Notes under the pieces: model-generated
The model's database searches: none
The model's input: only the letters and a program-made list of their open reading frames with translations
Told to the model about the DNA's origin: nothing
NCBI GenBank assembly: GCA_002421985.1
Contig: DISF01000001.1
Coordinates: forward strand, 1-10,302
Source: Roseovarius sp. UBA6217
GTDB lineage: Bacteria > Pseudomonadota > Alphaproteobacteria > Rhodobacterales > Rhodobacteraceae
Length of the DNA: 10,302 nt
Direction of reading: 5' to 3'
In this document: positions 1 through 6,339 of the stretch, piece by piece
How the letters are laid out: the number at the start of each line of letters is the position of its first letter
How positions within the stretch are numbered: the stretch's first letter is position 1
Position numbers and translations under genes: made by a program

Positions 1-117
1 GCACCTTGATTCCGCGCAAAGGGGGGCACCCTGAACGTCCCCTTCAGGCCCTTCACGTCGCATTCCGTGACATGCCAGGCCGCACCGCATCGGGCAACCC
101 CTGCCAGGTGTCGGCCC
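1..117. other. Window edge, no assignable gene
   Basis: This stretch lies downstream of the minus-strand moxR gene and runs off the window. On the minus strand a frame beginning with ATG at 87-89, preceded by AGGGG, stays open to the edge (about 29 codons), and a GTG at 27-29 opens another; neither peptide is recognisable. On the plus strand a frame is open from 3 to 137 and ends inside moxR, also unrecognised. MoxR genes are commonly followed by a von Willebrand A domain gene, but nothing here shows one. A 6-bp dyad (CCTGAA 30-35 / TTCAGG 43-48) is present without a T-tract. Confidence 0.3.
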
Positions 118-957
118 TCAGCGCCCCCGCCGCGCCATGAAGGCAAGCCGCTCGAACAGGTGCACATCCTGTTCGTTCTTCAACAGCGCCCCGTGCAGCC
201 GTGGCAGCGCATCGGTCCCGTCGCGGCGCAGATCCTCGGGGCTCAGATCCTCGGCGAGGATCAGCTTGAGCCAGTCGAGCACCTCGGAGGTGGAGGGTTT
301 TTTCTTGAGGCCGGGCATGTCGCGGATCTCGTAGAACTGCGTGAGCGCCGTGCTGAGCAGCGCCTCCTTGATGCCGGGGTGATGCACCGCGATGATGCGC
401 CGGAGTGTGTCGGCCTCGGGAAAGCGGATAAAGTGAAAGAAACAGCGCCGCAGGAACGCGTCGGGCAGTTCCTTTTCGTTATTCGAGGTGATGATGATGA
501 CGGGGCGGTGGCGCGCGCGCACGGTCTCGCCGGTCTCGTAGACGTGGAATTCCATCCGGTCGAGCTCCTGCAACAGATCGTTGGGGAACTCGATATCGGC
601 CTTGTCGATCTCGTCGATGAGCAGCACCACGCGCTCTTCCGACGCGAACGCCTCCCAGAGCTTGCCGCGGCGGATGTAATTGGCCACGTCATGCACCCGC
701 GCATCGCCAAGCTGGCTGTCGCGCAGCCGACTGACGGCATCGTATTCGTAGAGGCCCTGCGCGGCGCGGGTGGTGGATTTCACATGCCATTCGATGAGTC
801 GCATCCCCAGCGCCTGCGCCACCTGCCGCGCCAGCTCGGTTTTGCCGGTGCCCGGCTCCCCCTTGACCAGAAGCGGACGCTCCAGCGTCACGGCGGCATT
901 GACGGCAACAGTCAGGTCATGGGTGGCCACATAGGCCTCGGTTCCCTCGAATTTCAT
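118..957 (-). CDS. MoxR-family AAA+ ATPase
   Basis: A 279-residue AAA+ ATPase of the MoxR type (AAA_5/MoxR group), expected to be a cytoplasmic hexameric chaperone that remodels a partner protein, often one with a von Willebrand A domain. Visible motifs are Walker A GEPGTGKT (33-40), Walker B LLIDEID (112-118), sensor I TSNN (157-160) followed by the arginine pair R170-R171 in DAFLRRC, and a helical lid after about residue 180. The start is taken at the ATG for MKFEGTEAY, with AAGGGGG (969-975) upstream; in-frame ATGs 7 and 13 codons earlier lack a better ribosome site. The gene diverges from dksA. The adjoining gene that might reveal its client is outside the window. The family call is firm; the substrate is unknown. 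Confidence 0.93.
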   Translation of the reverse strand: MKFEGTEAYVATHDLTVAVNAAVTLERPLLVKGEPGTGKTELARQVAQALGMRLIEWHVKSTTRAAQGLYEYDAVSRLRDSQLGDARVHDVANYIRRGKLWEAFASEERVVLLIDEIDKADIEFPNDLLQELDRMEFHVYETGETVRARHRPVIIITSNNEKELPDAFLRRCFFHFIRFPEADTLRRIIAVHHPGIKEALLSTALTQFYEIRDMPGLKKKPSTSEVLDWLKLILAEDLSPEDLRRDGTDALPRLHGALLKNEQDVHLFERLAFMARRGR

Positions 958-1003
958 TGCTCTGCGAGCCCCCTTCATGCGCGGAAATGGATGCAATGCC
1001 GGG

Positions 1004-1032
1004 ACACTAGACGCTTGATCGGGTCACATCAA
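1004..1032 (-). promoter_or_regulatory. Candidate sigma70 promoter for moxR
   Basis: On the minus strand TTGATG (1027-1032) lies 17 bases before TAGTGT (1004-1009), a plausible -35/-10 pair. It would start transcription near 997, about 40 bases before the moxR ATG at 957. The -10 matches consensus at only three positions, so this is a reading of the sequence and not a firm site. It overlaps the left arm of the inverted repeat at 1005-1052. Confidence 0.4.
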
Positions 1033-1052
1033 TAGGGCGTGATTGTCTAGTG
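1005..1052. repeat. Inverted repeat in moxR-dksA spacer
   Basis: CACTAGAC at 1005-1012 is repeated in inverted form as GTCTAGTG at 1045-1052, exact over 8 bases, with centres 40 bases apart. A second smaller dyad, TTGAT (1015-1019) / ATCAA (1028-1032), sits between the arms. The repeat straddles the divergent promoter region. It could be a pair of operator half-sites for a factor controlling both genes, or simply similar -10-like sequences facing opposite ways; I cannot decide from sequence alone. Confidence 0.45.
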
Positions 1053-1078
1053 ACATTCCGCCGTGCCGCGTGTAGGTG
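1050..1078 (+). promoter_or_regulatory. Candidate promoter for dksA
   Basis: GTGACA (1050-1055, five of six matches to TTGACA) is separated by 17 bases from TAGGTG (1073-1078), a poor -10. This would place the start near 1085, about 30 bases before the dksA ATG. The weak -10 keeps the call tentative. Confidence 0.3.
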
Positions 1079-1114
1079 ACCGACCAAAGGCACTGTCAGT
1101 CTGAGGAGTTCACG

Positions 1115-1570
1115 ATGCCGGACACTGGCCTTGACGAGAGGATCGAGATGAAAGCCGAAGTGTTCTTGCCCGAGGATTACACACCCGCAGAGAACGAGCC
1201 GTTCATGAACGAGCGGCAGCTGGAATATTTTCGCCGCAAGCTTGTGCGCTGGCGGCTCGAATTGCTCGAAGGCACCCGCGAGACCATCGAGGCGCTTCAG
1301 GATGGCACGCGGGCCATTCCCGACGTGGCCGACCGTGCCAGCGAGGAAACCGACCGCGCGCTGGTGCTGCGCACCCGCGACCGTCAGCGCAAGCTGGTGG
1401 CCAAGATCGACGCCGCGCTGCGCCGGATCGAGGATGGCGAATTCGGCTATTGCGAGGTGACCGGCGAGCCGATCAGCCTCAAGCGTCTTGACGCGCGCCC
1501 CATCGCCACGATGACGCTGGAGGCGCAGGAACGCCACGAGCGTCGCGAGAAGGTGCATCGCGACGACTGA
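1115..1570 (+). CDS. dksA: DksA/TraR-family RNA polymerase regulator
   Basis: A 151-residue protein of the DksA family, which binds the secondary channel of RNA polymerase and, with ppGpp, tunes promoters of ribosomal and amino-acid genes. The coiled-coil tip signature DxxDxA is intact as D70-V-A-D73-R-A75, and the following ELRTRDRQRK-type helix (here VLRTRDRQRK, 84-93) matches the family. The C-terminal globular part GYCEVTGEPI...RLDARP (111-129) keeps only one of the four zinc cysteines: C113 remains, while the other positions are T116, T134 and A137. A cysteine-poor DksA that acts like the E. coli protein is known in Rhodobacter sphaeroides. The ATG at 1115 is chosen because GAGGAG (1103-1108) lies 6 bases before it; an in-frame GTG at 1076 has no such site. 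An intrinsic terminator follows. Confidence 0.93.
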   Translation: MPDTGLDERIEMKAEVFLPEDYTPAENEPFMNERQLEYFRRKLVRWRLELLEGTRETIEALQDGTRAIPDVADRASEETDRALVLRTRDRQRKLVAKIDAALRRIEDGEFGYCEVTGEPISLKRLDARPIATMTLEAQERHERREKVHRDD

Positions 1571-1598
1571 GGCGATGCATCTGGCGACGGGAACGGAC

Positions 1599-1637
1599 AG
1601 GCGCGCGCCGGGGCACCCCCTCGGCGCGCGTCTTTTT
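1599..1637 (+). terminator. Intrinsic terminator after dksA
   Basis: CGCGCGCCG (1602-1610) pairs perfectly with CGGCGCGCG (1622-1630). The stem can be extended inward by GG/CC and outward by a G.U, a G-C and an A-U pair, and it is followed at once by TTTTT (1633-1637). This is a classic Rho-independent terminator located 28 bases after the dksA stop. It also lies immediately upstream of the next gene's ribosome-binding site. Confidence 0.88.
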
Positions 1638-1651
1638 CCGAAAGGGGAGTG

Positions 1652-2842
1652 ATGGGCCTGAACGCAACAAGGATCGCCGTGATCGGTGCGGGGATCGGCG
1701 GGCTGGCGGTGGCGCAGGCGCTGGCGCGGCGCGGCGCCGATGTGACCGTGTTTGAGCAGGCCGCCGCGATCGCCGAGGTGGGCGCGGGCCTTCAGATCAG
1801 CCCCAATGGCGCGGCGGTGCTCGATGCGCTCGGGCTGGGCGCGGGGCTGCGCGCGCGCGCGCAGGCGGCGCAGGCCGTGCAGCTTTGCGATTACCGCGGC
1901 GGCGAGGTGCTGCGGCTCGATCTGCGCGAGGCCGGGCAGGGCGGCTATCACTTTCTCCACCGCGCCGACCTCATTGATCTGCTGGCCGATGGCGCGCGCG
2001 CGGCGGGGGTGCGTATCCGGCTCTTGCAACGGGTTGCGGGCGTCACTGGCGGGGCGCGCCCGCGCGTCGATCTGGCCAACGGGGCGACGTTCGAGGCCGA
2101 TATCGTGATCGGTGCCGACGGGTTGCATTCGGTGGTGCGCCCGGTGCTGAATGGTCTGGTTTCCCCGGTCTTTACCGGGCAGGTCGCGTGGCGCGCGCTT
2201 GTCCCCAATACCATGGGTCGCGGGCCGGAGGTGCGCGTTCACATGGGGCCGATGCGCCATGTGGTAAGCTATCCGCTGCGCGGCGGCCGGATACTCAACC
2301 TTGTCGCGGTGCAGGAGCGCGCCGCCTGGACGGCCGAAAGCTGGAGCCAGACCGACGATCCGAACGCGCTGCGTGCGGCATTCGCCGATTTCGGATCAGA
2401 GGTGCGCGCGATGCTCGCGGCGGTGGAGGCGGTGAACCTGTGGGGGCTGTTCCGCCACCCGGTGGCGCGGGTCTGGCATGGCGGCGGGCTGGCGATCCTT
2501 GGCGATGCCGCGCATCCCACGCTGCCCTTCATGGCGCAGGGCGCGTGTCTTGCGCTCGAGGATGCCTGGGTGCTGGCGGCGTCGCTCGATGGTGCCGGGG
2601 ACATGGCTGGCGGGCTTGCCCGCTATCAGGCGCTGCGCGAGAGCCGCGCGCGCCGGGTGGTCGCGGCGGCAACCGGCAATGCCTGGAAATACCATCTGAG
2701 CTTTCCGCCGCTGCGATGGGCTGCCCATACCGCGCTGCGCGCAGGCGGGCGGCTGGCACCTGCGCGGATGATGCGGCAATTCGACTGGATTTACCGCTAT
2801 GACGCGATTGACGCGGCGGCGCGGGCGGGCAAGGCTGGCTGA
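1652..2842 (+). CDS. FAD-dependent monooxygenase, aromatic hydroxylase type
   Basis: A 396-residue group A flavoprotein monooxygenase of the salicylate / 6-hydroxynicotinate hydroxylase and UbiH superfamily. Such enzymes use NAD(P)H and O2 to hydroxylate an aromatic or similar ring in the cytoplasm. The Rossmann FAD-binding motif is GAGIGG (12-17) with E35 at the end of the second strand; R104 in LHRADL, the DG motif GADG (154-157) and the GD motif ILGDAAHPTLP (282-292) are all present, so it looks active. The ATG at 1652 follows AAAGGGGAG (1641-1649); a GTG directly before it is a less likely start. It is followed 37 bases later by an ATP-grasp gene in the same direction. Its start lies just behind the dksA terminator, leaving no room for a promoter in between. 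The substrate cannot be named. Confidence 0.9.
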   Translation: MGLNATRIAVIGAGIGGLAVAQALARRGADVTVFEQAAAIAEVGAGLQISPNGAAVLDALGLGAGLRARAQAAQAVQLCDYRGGEVLRLDLREAGQGGYHFLHRADLIDLLADGARAAGVRIRLLQRVAGVTGGARPRVDLANGATFEADIVIGADGLHSVVRPVLNGLVSPVFTGQVAWRALVPNTMGRGPEVRVHMGPMRHVVSYPLRGGRILNLVAVQERAAWTAESWSQTDDPNALRAAFADFGSEVRAMLAAVEAVNLWGLFRHPVARVWHGGGLAILGDAAHPTLPFMAQGACLALEDAWVLAASLDGAGDMAGGLARYQALRESRARRVVAAATGNAWKYHLSFPPLRWAAHTALRAGGRLAPARMMRQFDWIYRYDAIDAAARAGKAG

Positions 2843-2879
2843 ACGGGCATCGGACCCGAAACAGGGGAGGGGGCGGATC

Positions 2880-3926
2880 ATGCGCGCCGAAAGGTTCGTC
2901 AGCCGGTCGCTTCAGCGCATCATCGACGAGGGCTTGCACGGCATGAACGAGCCGCTGCCCGCGCGCTATCTGCGCGGGGTCGAGATGCTGGGCGAGGAAT
3001 TCGCGCCGGGGCTGGTGCGCGCGGTCGAGATATATCACAGAAACCACGAGAGCTGGCCCGATCTGATCGACCCGCAAACCTTTGGCAACAAGCAGCTTTT
3101 GTTCAAGTTCTTCGGGCTGGTGCCCTGCGTTACCCCCTCGGACAAGCTGCGCGCGCATGACTGGCTCCCGCCCCGTCTGCGCGCGCAGATCCGGCGGCCC
3201 GCGATCCTGTGGAGTTCGGCCCAGGCCGAAGTGCCGCTGAATGACGAGATCGCGCCGGGCACCTACTGGTTCAAATGCAATCACGGCTCTGGCACCAACC
3301 TGCCGGTGCGTTTTCCGCTTGACGATGCGACGCGCGCCGAGGTGCAGGCGCTCACGCGGCGCTGGATGCGGCGGGTGCACAGCCCAAGGCTGAGCCTGTG
3401 GTGGTATGAGCTGATGGAGCGGCGCGTCTATCTCGAGGAAGACCTGCGCGAGGGCGCGGGCGATGCGGCGGACTGGAAATTCTATGTCTGCAACGGGCGC
3501 GTGGTGGTCTATCAGCATGATGCAGACCGCTCTGGCACCCATCAGCAGACCGTCTACAGCCGTGCGGGCACATGGCTGAACAAGCAGCTTTACGTGCGCA
3601 AGGGGCTGTCCAGGCCGGTGGCCGCCCCCGCGCAGCTCGATCTGATGGTGGAGGCCGCCGAGGCGATCGGGCAGTTTTTCGATTTTATCCGCGTGGATAT
3701 GTTCCTGCGCGGCGGCGAGATCTATCTGGGCGAGATCGGCCTTGTGCCGAACGGTTGCACCAAGCGCGTGCGCGCGCCTGAACTTGACTGGATGCTGGGG
3801 GGGGCATGGCGTGCGCCGTGGCTGGGCCGCGTCAGCCCCGGTTTCGCGGATGGCCATTACCGGCGCGACTGGCCCTTTGACGCAGGCGTGCCTCAGGCAC
3901 CGATCTCGACCCAGACGGGGACGTGA
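2880..3926 (+). CDS. TupA-like ATP-grasp family protein
   Basis: A 348-residue protein resembling the TupA-like ATP-grasp family, named after a Bacillus teichuronopeptide biosynthesis protein and often found near polysaccharide genes. ATP-grasp enzymes join a carboxylate to an amine through an acylphosphate. The family pattern is clear: TPSDKLRAHDWL (85-96), YWFKCNHGSGTN (129-140) with the probable ATP-binding K132, ADWKFYVCNGRVVV (197-210), then FDFIRVDMF (267-275) and IYLGEIG (281-287), where D273 and E285 are candidate metal ligands. There is no signal peptide or membrane segment. The ATG at 2880 is preferred for the purine-rich AGGGGAGGGGG before it; upstream in-frame starts would run into the monooxygenase gene. 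It probably shares a transcript with that gene. Its last 11 codons overlap the convergent xthA. The substrate is unknown. Confidence 0.83.
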   Translation: MRAERFVSRSLQRIIDEGLHGMNEPLPARYLRGVEMLGEEFAPGLVRAVEIYHRNHESWPDLIDPQTFGNKQLLFKFFGLVPCVTPSDKLRAHDWLPPRLRAQIRRPAILWSSAQAEVPLNDEIAPGTYWFKCNHGSGTNLPVRFPLDDATRAEVQALTRRWMRRVHSPRLSLWWYELMERRVYLEEDLREGAGDAADWKFYVCNGRVVVYQHDADRSGTHQQTVYSRAGTWLNKQLYVRKGLSRPVAAPAQLDLMVEAAEAIGQFFDFIRVDMFLRGGEIYLGEIGLVPNGCTKRVRAPELDWMLGGAWRAPWLGRVSPGFADGHYRRDWPFDAGVPQAPISTQTGT

Positions 3927-4675
3927 TCTGAGGGCTTGTCGCGCCCGCGCAGGGCGCGGTCGATGCCGCAATCGGTCATCAGGTCGGCGGCCTGCGGGCT
4001 CAGCAGGAAATGGTCGATGCGGATCCCGTTGTTGCGCGCCCAGGCCCCGGCCTGGTAATCCCAGAAACTGTAATGCCCCGGCCCCTGCACGCGGGCGCGG
4101 AACGCCTCGGTGAAGCCCAGATGGACGATCCGGCGAAAGGCGGCGCGGCTCTCGGGCAGGGCAAGCGCGTCCTCGCGCCACGCCTCGGGGCGGGCGGCGT
4201 CCTCGTCTTGCGGGATGATGTTGTAATCGCCGCCCATGAGCACCGGCTCCTCGGAGGCCAGAAGCTCTTGCGCGCGGGCGCGAAGCCGCTCCATCCACTT
4301 GAGTTTATAGTCGTATTTCGGCCCCGGCGCGGGGTTGCCATTGGGCAGGTAGAGCCCGCAGACCCGCAGCGCGCGGCGCTCGCCCATTACCGTGGCCTCG
4401 ATCCAGCGGGCCTGGTCGTCGCTCTCGTCGCCGGGCAGGCCGCGCGTCACATCCTCCAGCGGGTGTTTCGACAGGATCGCCACCCCGTTGAACCCCTTCT
4501 GCCCGTGGGTCTCGACATTGTAGCCGCGCTCCTCGAACGCCTCGCGGGGGAACGCCGCATCGACCGATTTGATTTCCTGCAACAGCACCACATCGGGGCT
4601 GGCCTCGTCGAGCCAGTCGCAAAGCGCGGCATGACGCGCCTTGATGCCGTTGATGTTGAAACACGCGATGCGCAT
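3893..4675 (-). CDS. xthA: Exodeoxyribonuclease III (AP endonuclease)
   Basis: A 260-residue member of the exonuclease/endonuclease/phosphatase fold, the usual length for XthA. It cleaves DNA 5' to abasic sites and trims 3' ends during base-excision repair. The catalytic set is complete by position: N7 in FNING, E34 in LLQEIKS, Y109 in GLYLPNGN, D150 and N152 in GGDYNI, W205 in SFWDY, D221 in RIDHFLLS, and D250-H251 in SDHVPVW. The ATG at 4673-4675 has AAGGAA on the minus strand 6 to 7 bases upstream. It lies 58 bases after the Fe-S carrier gene in the same direction and could share its transcript. The 3' end overlaps the ATP-grasp gene by 34 bases on the opposite strand. Confidence 0.96.
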   Translation of the reverse strand: MRIACFNINGIKARHAALCDWLDEASPDVVLLQEIKSVDAAFPREAFEERGYNVETHGQKGFNGVAILSKHPLEDVTRGLPGDESDDQARWIEATVMGERRALRVCGLYLPNGNPAPGPKYDYKLKWMERLRARAQELLASEEPVLMGGDYNIIPQDEDAARPEAWREDALALPESRAAFRRIVHLGFTEAFRARVQGPGHYSFWDYQAGAWARNNGIRIDHFLLSPQAADLMTDCGIDRALRGRDKPSDHVPVWVEIGA

Positions 4676-4701
4676 GGGGCGTTCCTTCGGGGCTTCGCCC
4701 C
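4676..4701 (-). promoter_or_regulatory. Short hairpins around xthA ribosome site
   Basis: On the minus strand GGGGC (4697-4701) can pair with GCCCC at 4689-4693 over a 3-base loop, leaving the AAGGAA ribosome site free. It can also pair with GCCCC at 4676-4680, which would put that site inside the loop. The stems are short and the surroundings very GC-rich, so a regulatory role is only a possibility. Confidence 0.25.
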
Positions 4702-4733
4702 TCTATCGCGCAGCGGCGGGCGGGGGGCAAGGC

Positions 4734-5057
4734 TCAGATCGAGAACGAGGTGCCGCAGCCGCAAGACGATGAGGCGTTGGGGTTGTCGATGACAAAGCGC
4801 GCGCCGATGAGTTCCTCGGCAAAGTCGATGGTCGCCCCGGCGAGAAACGGCAGCGACACGCTGTCGACCACCACGCGCTGACCGTCCCCTTCGAGGATCA
4901 GATCATCCTCGGCGGGCGCGTCGAGCCGGATGTCATACTGAAACCCCGAACAGCCGCCGCCCTCCACCGCGACGCGCAGCGCCTGGCCCTGCTCGCCCGC
5001 GCCGATCTCGGCGAGGTGGGCAAAGGCGCGGGGGGTAACCTTGGGGGGCAGGTTCAT
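4734..5057 (-). CDS. erpA: A-type iron-sulfur cluster carrier (ErpA/IscA family)
   Basis: A 107-residue HesB/IscA/ErpA-family protein that receives a [2Fe-2S] or [4Fe-4S] cluster and passes it to apo-enzymes. The three ligand cysteines are in the standard places: C36 in GGGCSGF, and C99 and C101 in the C-terminal SSSCGCGTSFSI. The start is the ATG at 5055-5057 (MNLPPKVT), with GAGGA (5063-5067) five bases upstream; a TTG four codons earlier overlaps that site and is rejected. No suf or isc genes are beside it. That isolated position and its divergence from dgt fit the gene usually labelled erpA in alphaproteobacteria, but IscA and ErpA cannot be told apart safely from sequence, so the symbol is less certain than the family. 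Confidence 0.92.
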   Translation of the reverse strand: MNLPPKVTPRAFAHLAEIGAGEQGQALRVAVEGGGCSGFQYDIRLDAPAEDDLILEGDGQRVVVDSVSLPFLAGATIDFAEELIGARFVIDNPNASSSCGCGTSFSI

Positions 5058-5146
5058 GGTGGTCCTCAAAGCTGTCTTGGCGGTTTCATCTTATTGCTCA
5101 GTCTGACATATATGAATCATGCGCGCCGCGACAAGGACCCAAGCCG
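5058..5146. promoter_or_regulatory. Divergent erpA/dgt promoter region
   Basis: This 89-base spacer is clearly more AT-rich than its surroundings. On the minus strand TTGTCG (5129-5134) and TATATG (5107-5112), 16 bases apart, match four of six consensus positions each; they suggest an erpA start near 5100. For dgt, TATGAA (5111-5116) could be a -10, but no good -35 is visible. A small dyad TCAG-T-CTGA (5098-5106) and the palindrome CATATATG (5107-5114) are possible factor-binding sites. Genes for Fe-S carriers in this group are often iron-controlled, but I could not match a named iron box here. Confidence 0.45.
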
Positions 5147-6316
5147 ATGTCAGCCCGTTTCGCCACCGATCCTTTGCGTGCCCGCGGCCGCCGCGTGGCC
5201 GAGGAGGAAAGCGCGTTCCGCTCGCCCTTTCAGCGCGACCGCGACCGGATCATCCATTCCAGCGCCTTTCGCCGGCTCAAGCACAAGACGCAAGTGTTCG
5301 TCGCGCACGAGGGCGATTATTACCGCACGCGGCTCACGCATTCCATCGAGGTGGCGCAGGTGGCGCGGACCATTTCGGGCGCGCTTGGCCTCAACGTCGA
5401 TCTGACCGAGGCGGTGGCGCTGGCGCATGATCTGGGCCACACGCCCTTTGGCCATGCGGGCGAGGATGCGCTGGCGGCGCTGATGGCCCCCTATGGCGGG
5501 TTCGATCACAATGCGCAGGCGCTTCGGATCGTGACGGTGCTGGAGCGCCATTATGCCGAGTTCGACGGGCTGAACCTGACATGGGAGACGCTGGAGGGGC
5601 TGGCCAAGCATAACGGGCCGGTGACGGGCGACCTGCCGCTGGCGCTGGCCGAATGCGACGCGCTGCACGGGCTGGAGCTTGGCACCCATGCCGGGGGCGA
5701 GGCGCAGGTGGCCGCCATCGCCGACGATATCGCCTATAACAACCACGACCTGCATGACGGGCTTCGCGCCGGGCTGTTTGACGATGACGAGATCGCCGCG
5801 CTGCCCATCGTGGGGGCGTGCTATGCCGAGGTGGACCGGCGCTATCCCGGTCTTGCCCCCAAGCGCCGCCGGTTCGAGGCGCTGCGCCGCGTCTTTGGCG
5901 AGATGGTGGGCGACGTGATCGCCACCAGCGGCGCGCGGCTGGCAGAGACCGCCCCCGCCGATGTCGCGGCGCTGCGTAATCTTGGCGTGCCGGTGATCCG
6001 GTTCTCGCCCGCGATGTGGCAGGATTTGCAGGCGATCCGGGGGTTTCTCTTCGCCCGGATGTATCGGGCCCCGGCGGTCAACGAGATGCGGCGCATGGTG
6101 GCGCGGGTGATCGGCGATCTGTTCCCGGTCTATCTCGACGCGCCAGAGCATCTGCCGGAGGAATGGCGCGCGGATGTGGCGCGCGCGCCCGACCGCGCGG
6201 CGCTGGCGCGTCTGGTGGGCGATTACATCGCCGGGATGACCGACCGTTTCGCGCTCCAGAGCCATGCGCGCCTTGTCGGTGGCGCAGAGCTGCCGCATTT
6301 GCCCGAGGGGGTCTAG
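5147..6316 (+). CDS. dgt: dGTPase-like dNTP triphosphohydrolase
   Basis: A 389-residue HD-domain protein of the Dgt (deoxyguanosinetriphosphate triphosphohydrolase-like) family, which hydrolyses dNTPs to deoxynucleosides and triphosphate and so helps set the nucleotide pool. The N-terminus SAFRSPFQRDRDRIIHSSAFRRLKHKTQVF-like region (22-51) is typical. The HD metal site is read as H65 in TRLTHSIEVAQ, H94-D95 in ALAHDLGHTPFGH, and D193/D194 in IADDIAYNNHD. C-terminal helices typical of the shorter Dgt-like clade follow. The ATG at 5147 has AAGGA (5133-5137) nine bases upstream. It diverges from erpA and is followed by a palindrome-bearing spacer. Which dNTP is preferred cannot be told. Confidence 0.95.
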   Translation: MSARFATDPLRARGRRVAEEESAFRSPFQRDRDRIIHSSAFRRLKHKTQVFVAHEGDYYRTRLTHSIEVAQVARTISGALGLNVDLTEAVALAHDLGHTPFGHAGEDALAALMAPYGGFDHNAQALRIVTVLERHYAEFDGLNLTWETLEGLAKHNGPVTGDLPLALAECDALHGLELGTHAGGEAQVAAIADDIAYNNHDLHDGLRAGLFDDDEIAALPIVGACYAEVDRRYPGLAPKRRRFEALRRVFGEMVGDVIATSGARLAETAPADVAALRNLGVPVIRFSPAMWQDLQAIRGFLFARMYRAPAVNEMRRMVARVIGDLFPVYLDAPEHLPEEWRADVARAPDRAALARLVGDYIAGMTDRFALQSHARLVGGAELPHLPEGV

Positions 6317-6339
6317 GCGCGACGCCCGCCCGACGCGCT

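Noticed and set aside
30..48. Hairpin CCTGAA/TTCAGG as a terminator
   Set aside because: Only six pairs and no T-tract on either strand.
67..1035. Long plus-strand frame opposite moxR
   Set aside because: It is antisense to a gene with complete AAA+ motifs, has no recognisable domain, and is explained by GC-rich codon bias.
1076..1114. Upstream GTG start for dksA
   Set aside because: The GTG lacks a ribosome site, and the extra 13 residues do not look like DksA; GAGGAG fits the ATG at 1115.
1007..2260. Minus-strand frame of 417 codons opposite dksA and the monooxygenase
   Set aside because: His/Arg/Gln-rich composition with no domain and it spans two clear genes and a terminator; a mirror frame of high-GC coding DNA.
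2529..4298. Minus-strand frame of 589 codons
   Set aside because: It crosses the 3' half of the monooxygenase gene, the whole ATP-grasp gene and part of xthA in another frame; low-complexity Arg/Pro/Ala composition and no motif.
5058..5069. Upstream TTG start for the Fe-S carrier
   Set aside because: The TTG overlaps the GAGGA ribosome site that serves the ATG at 5057.
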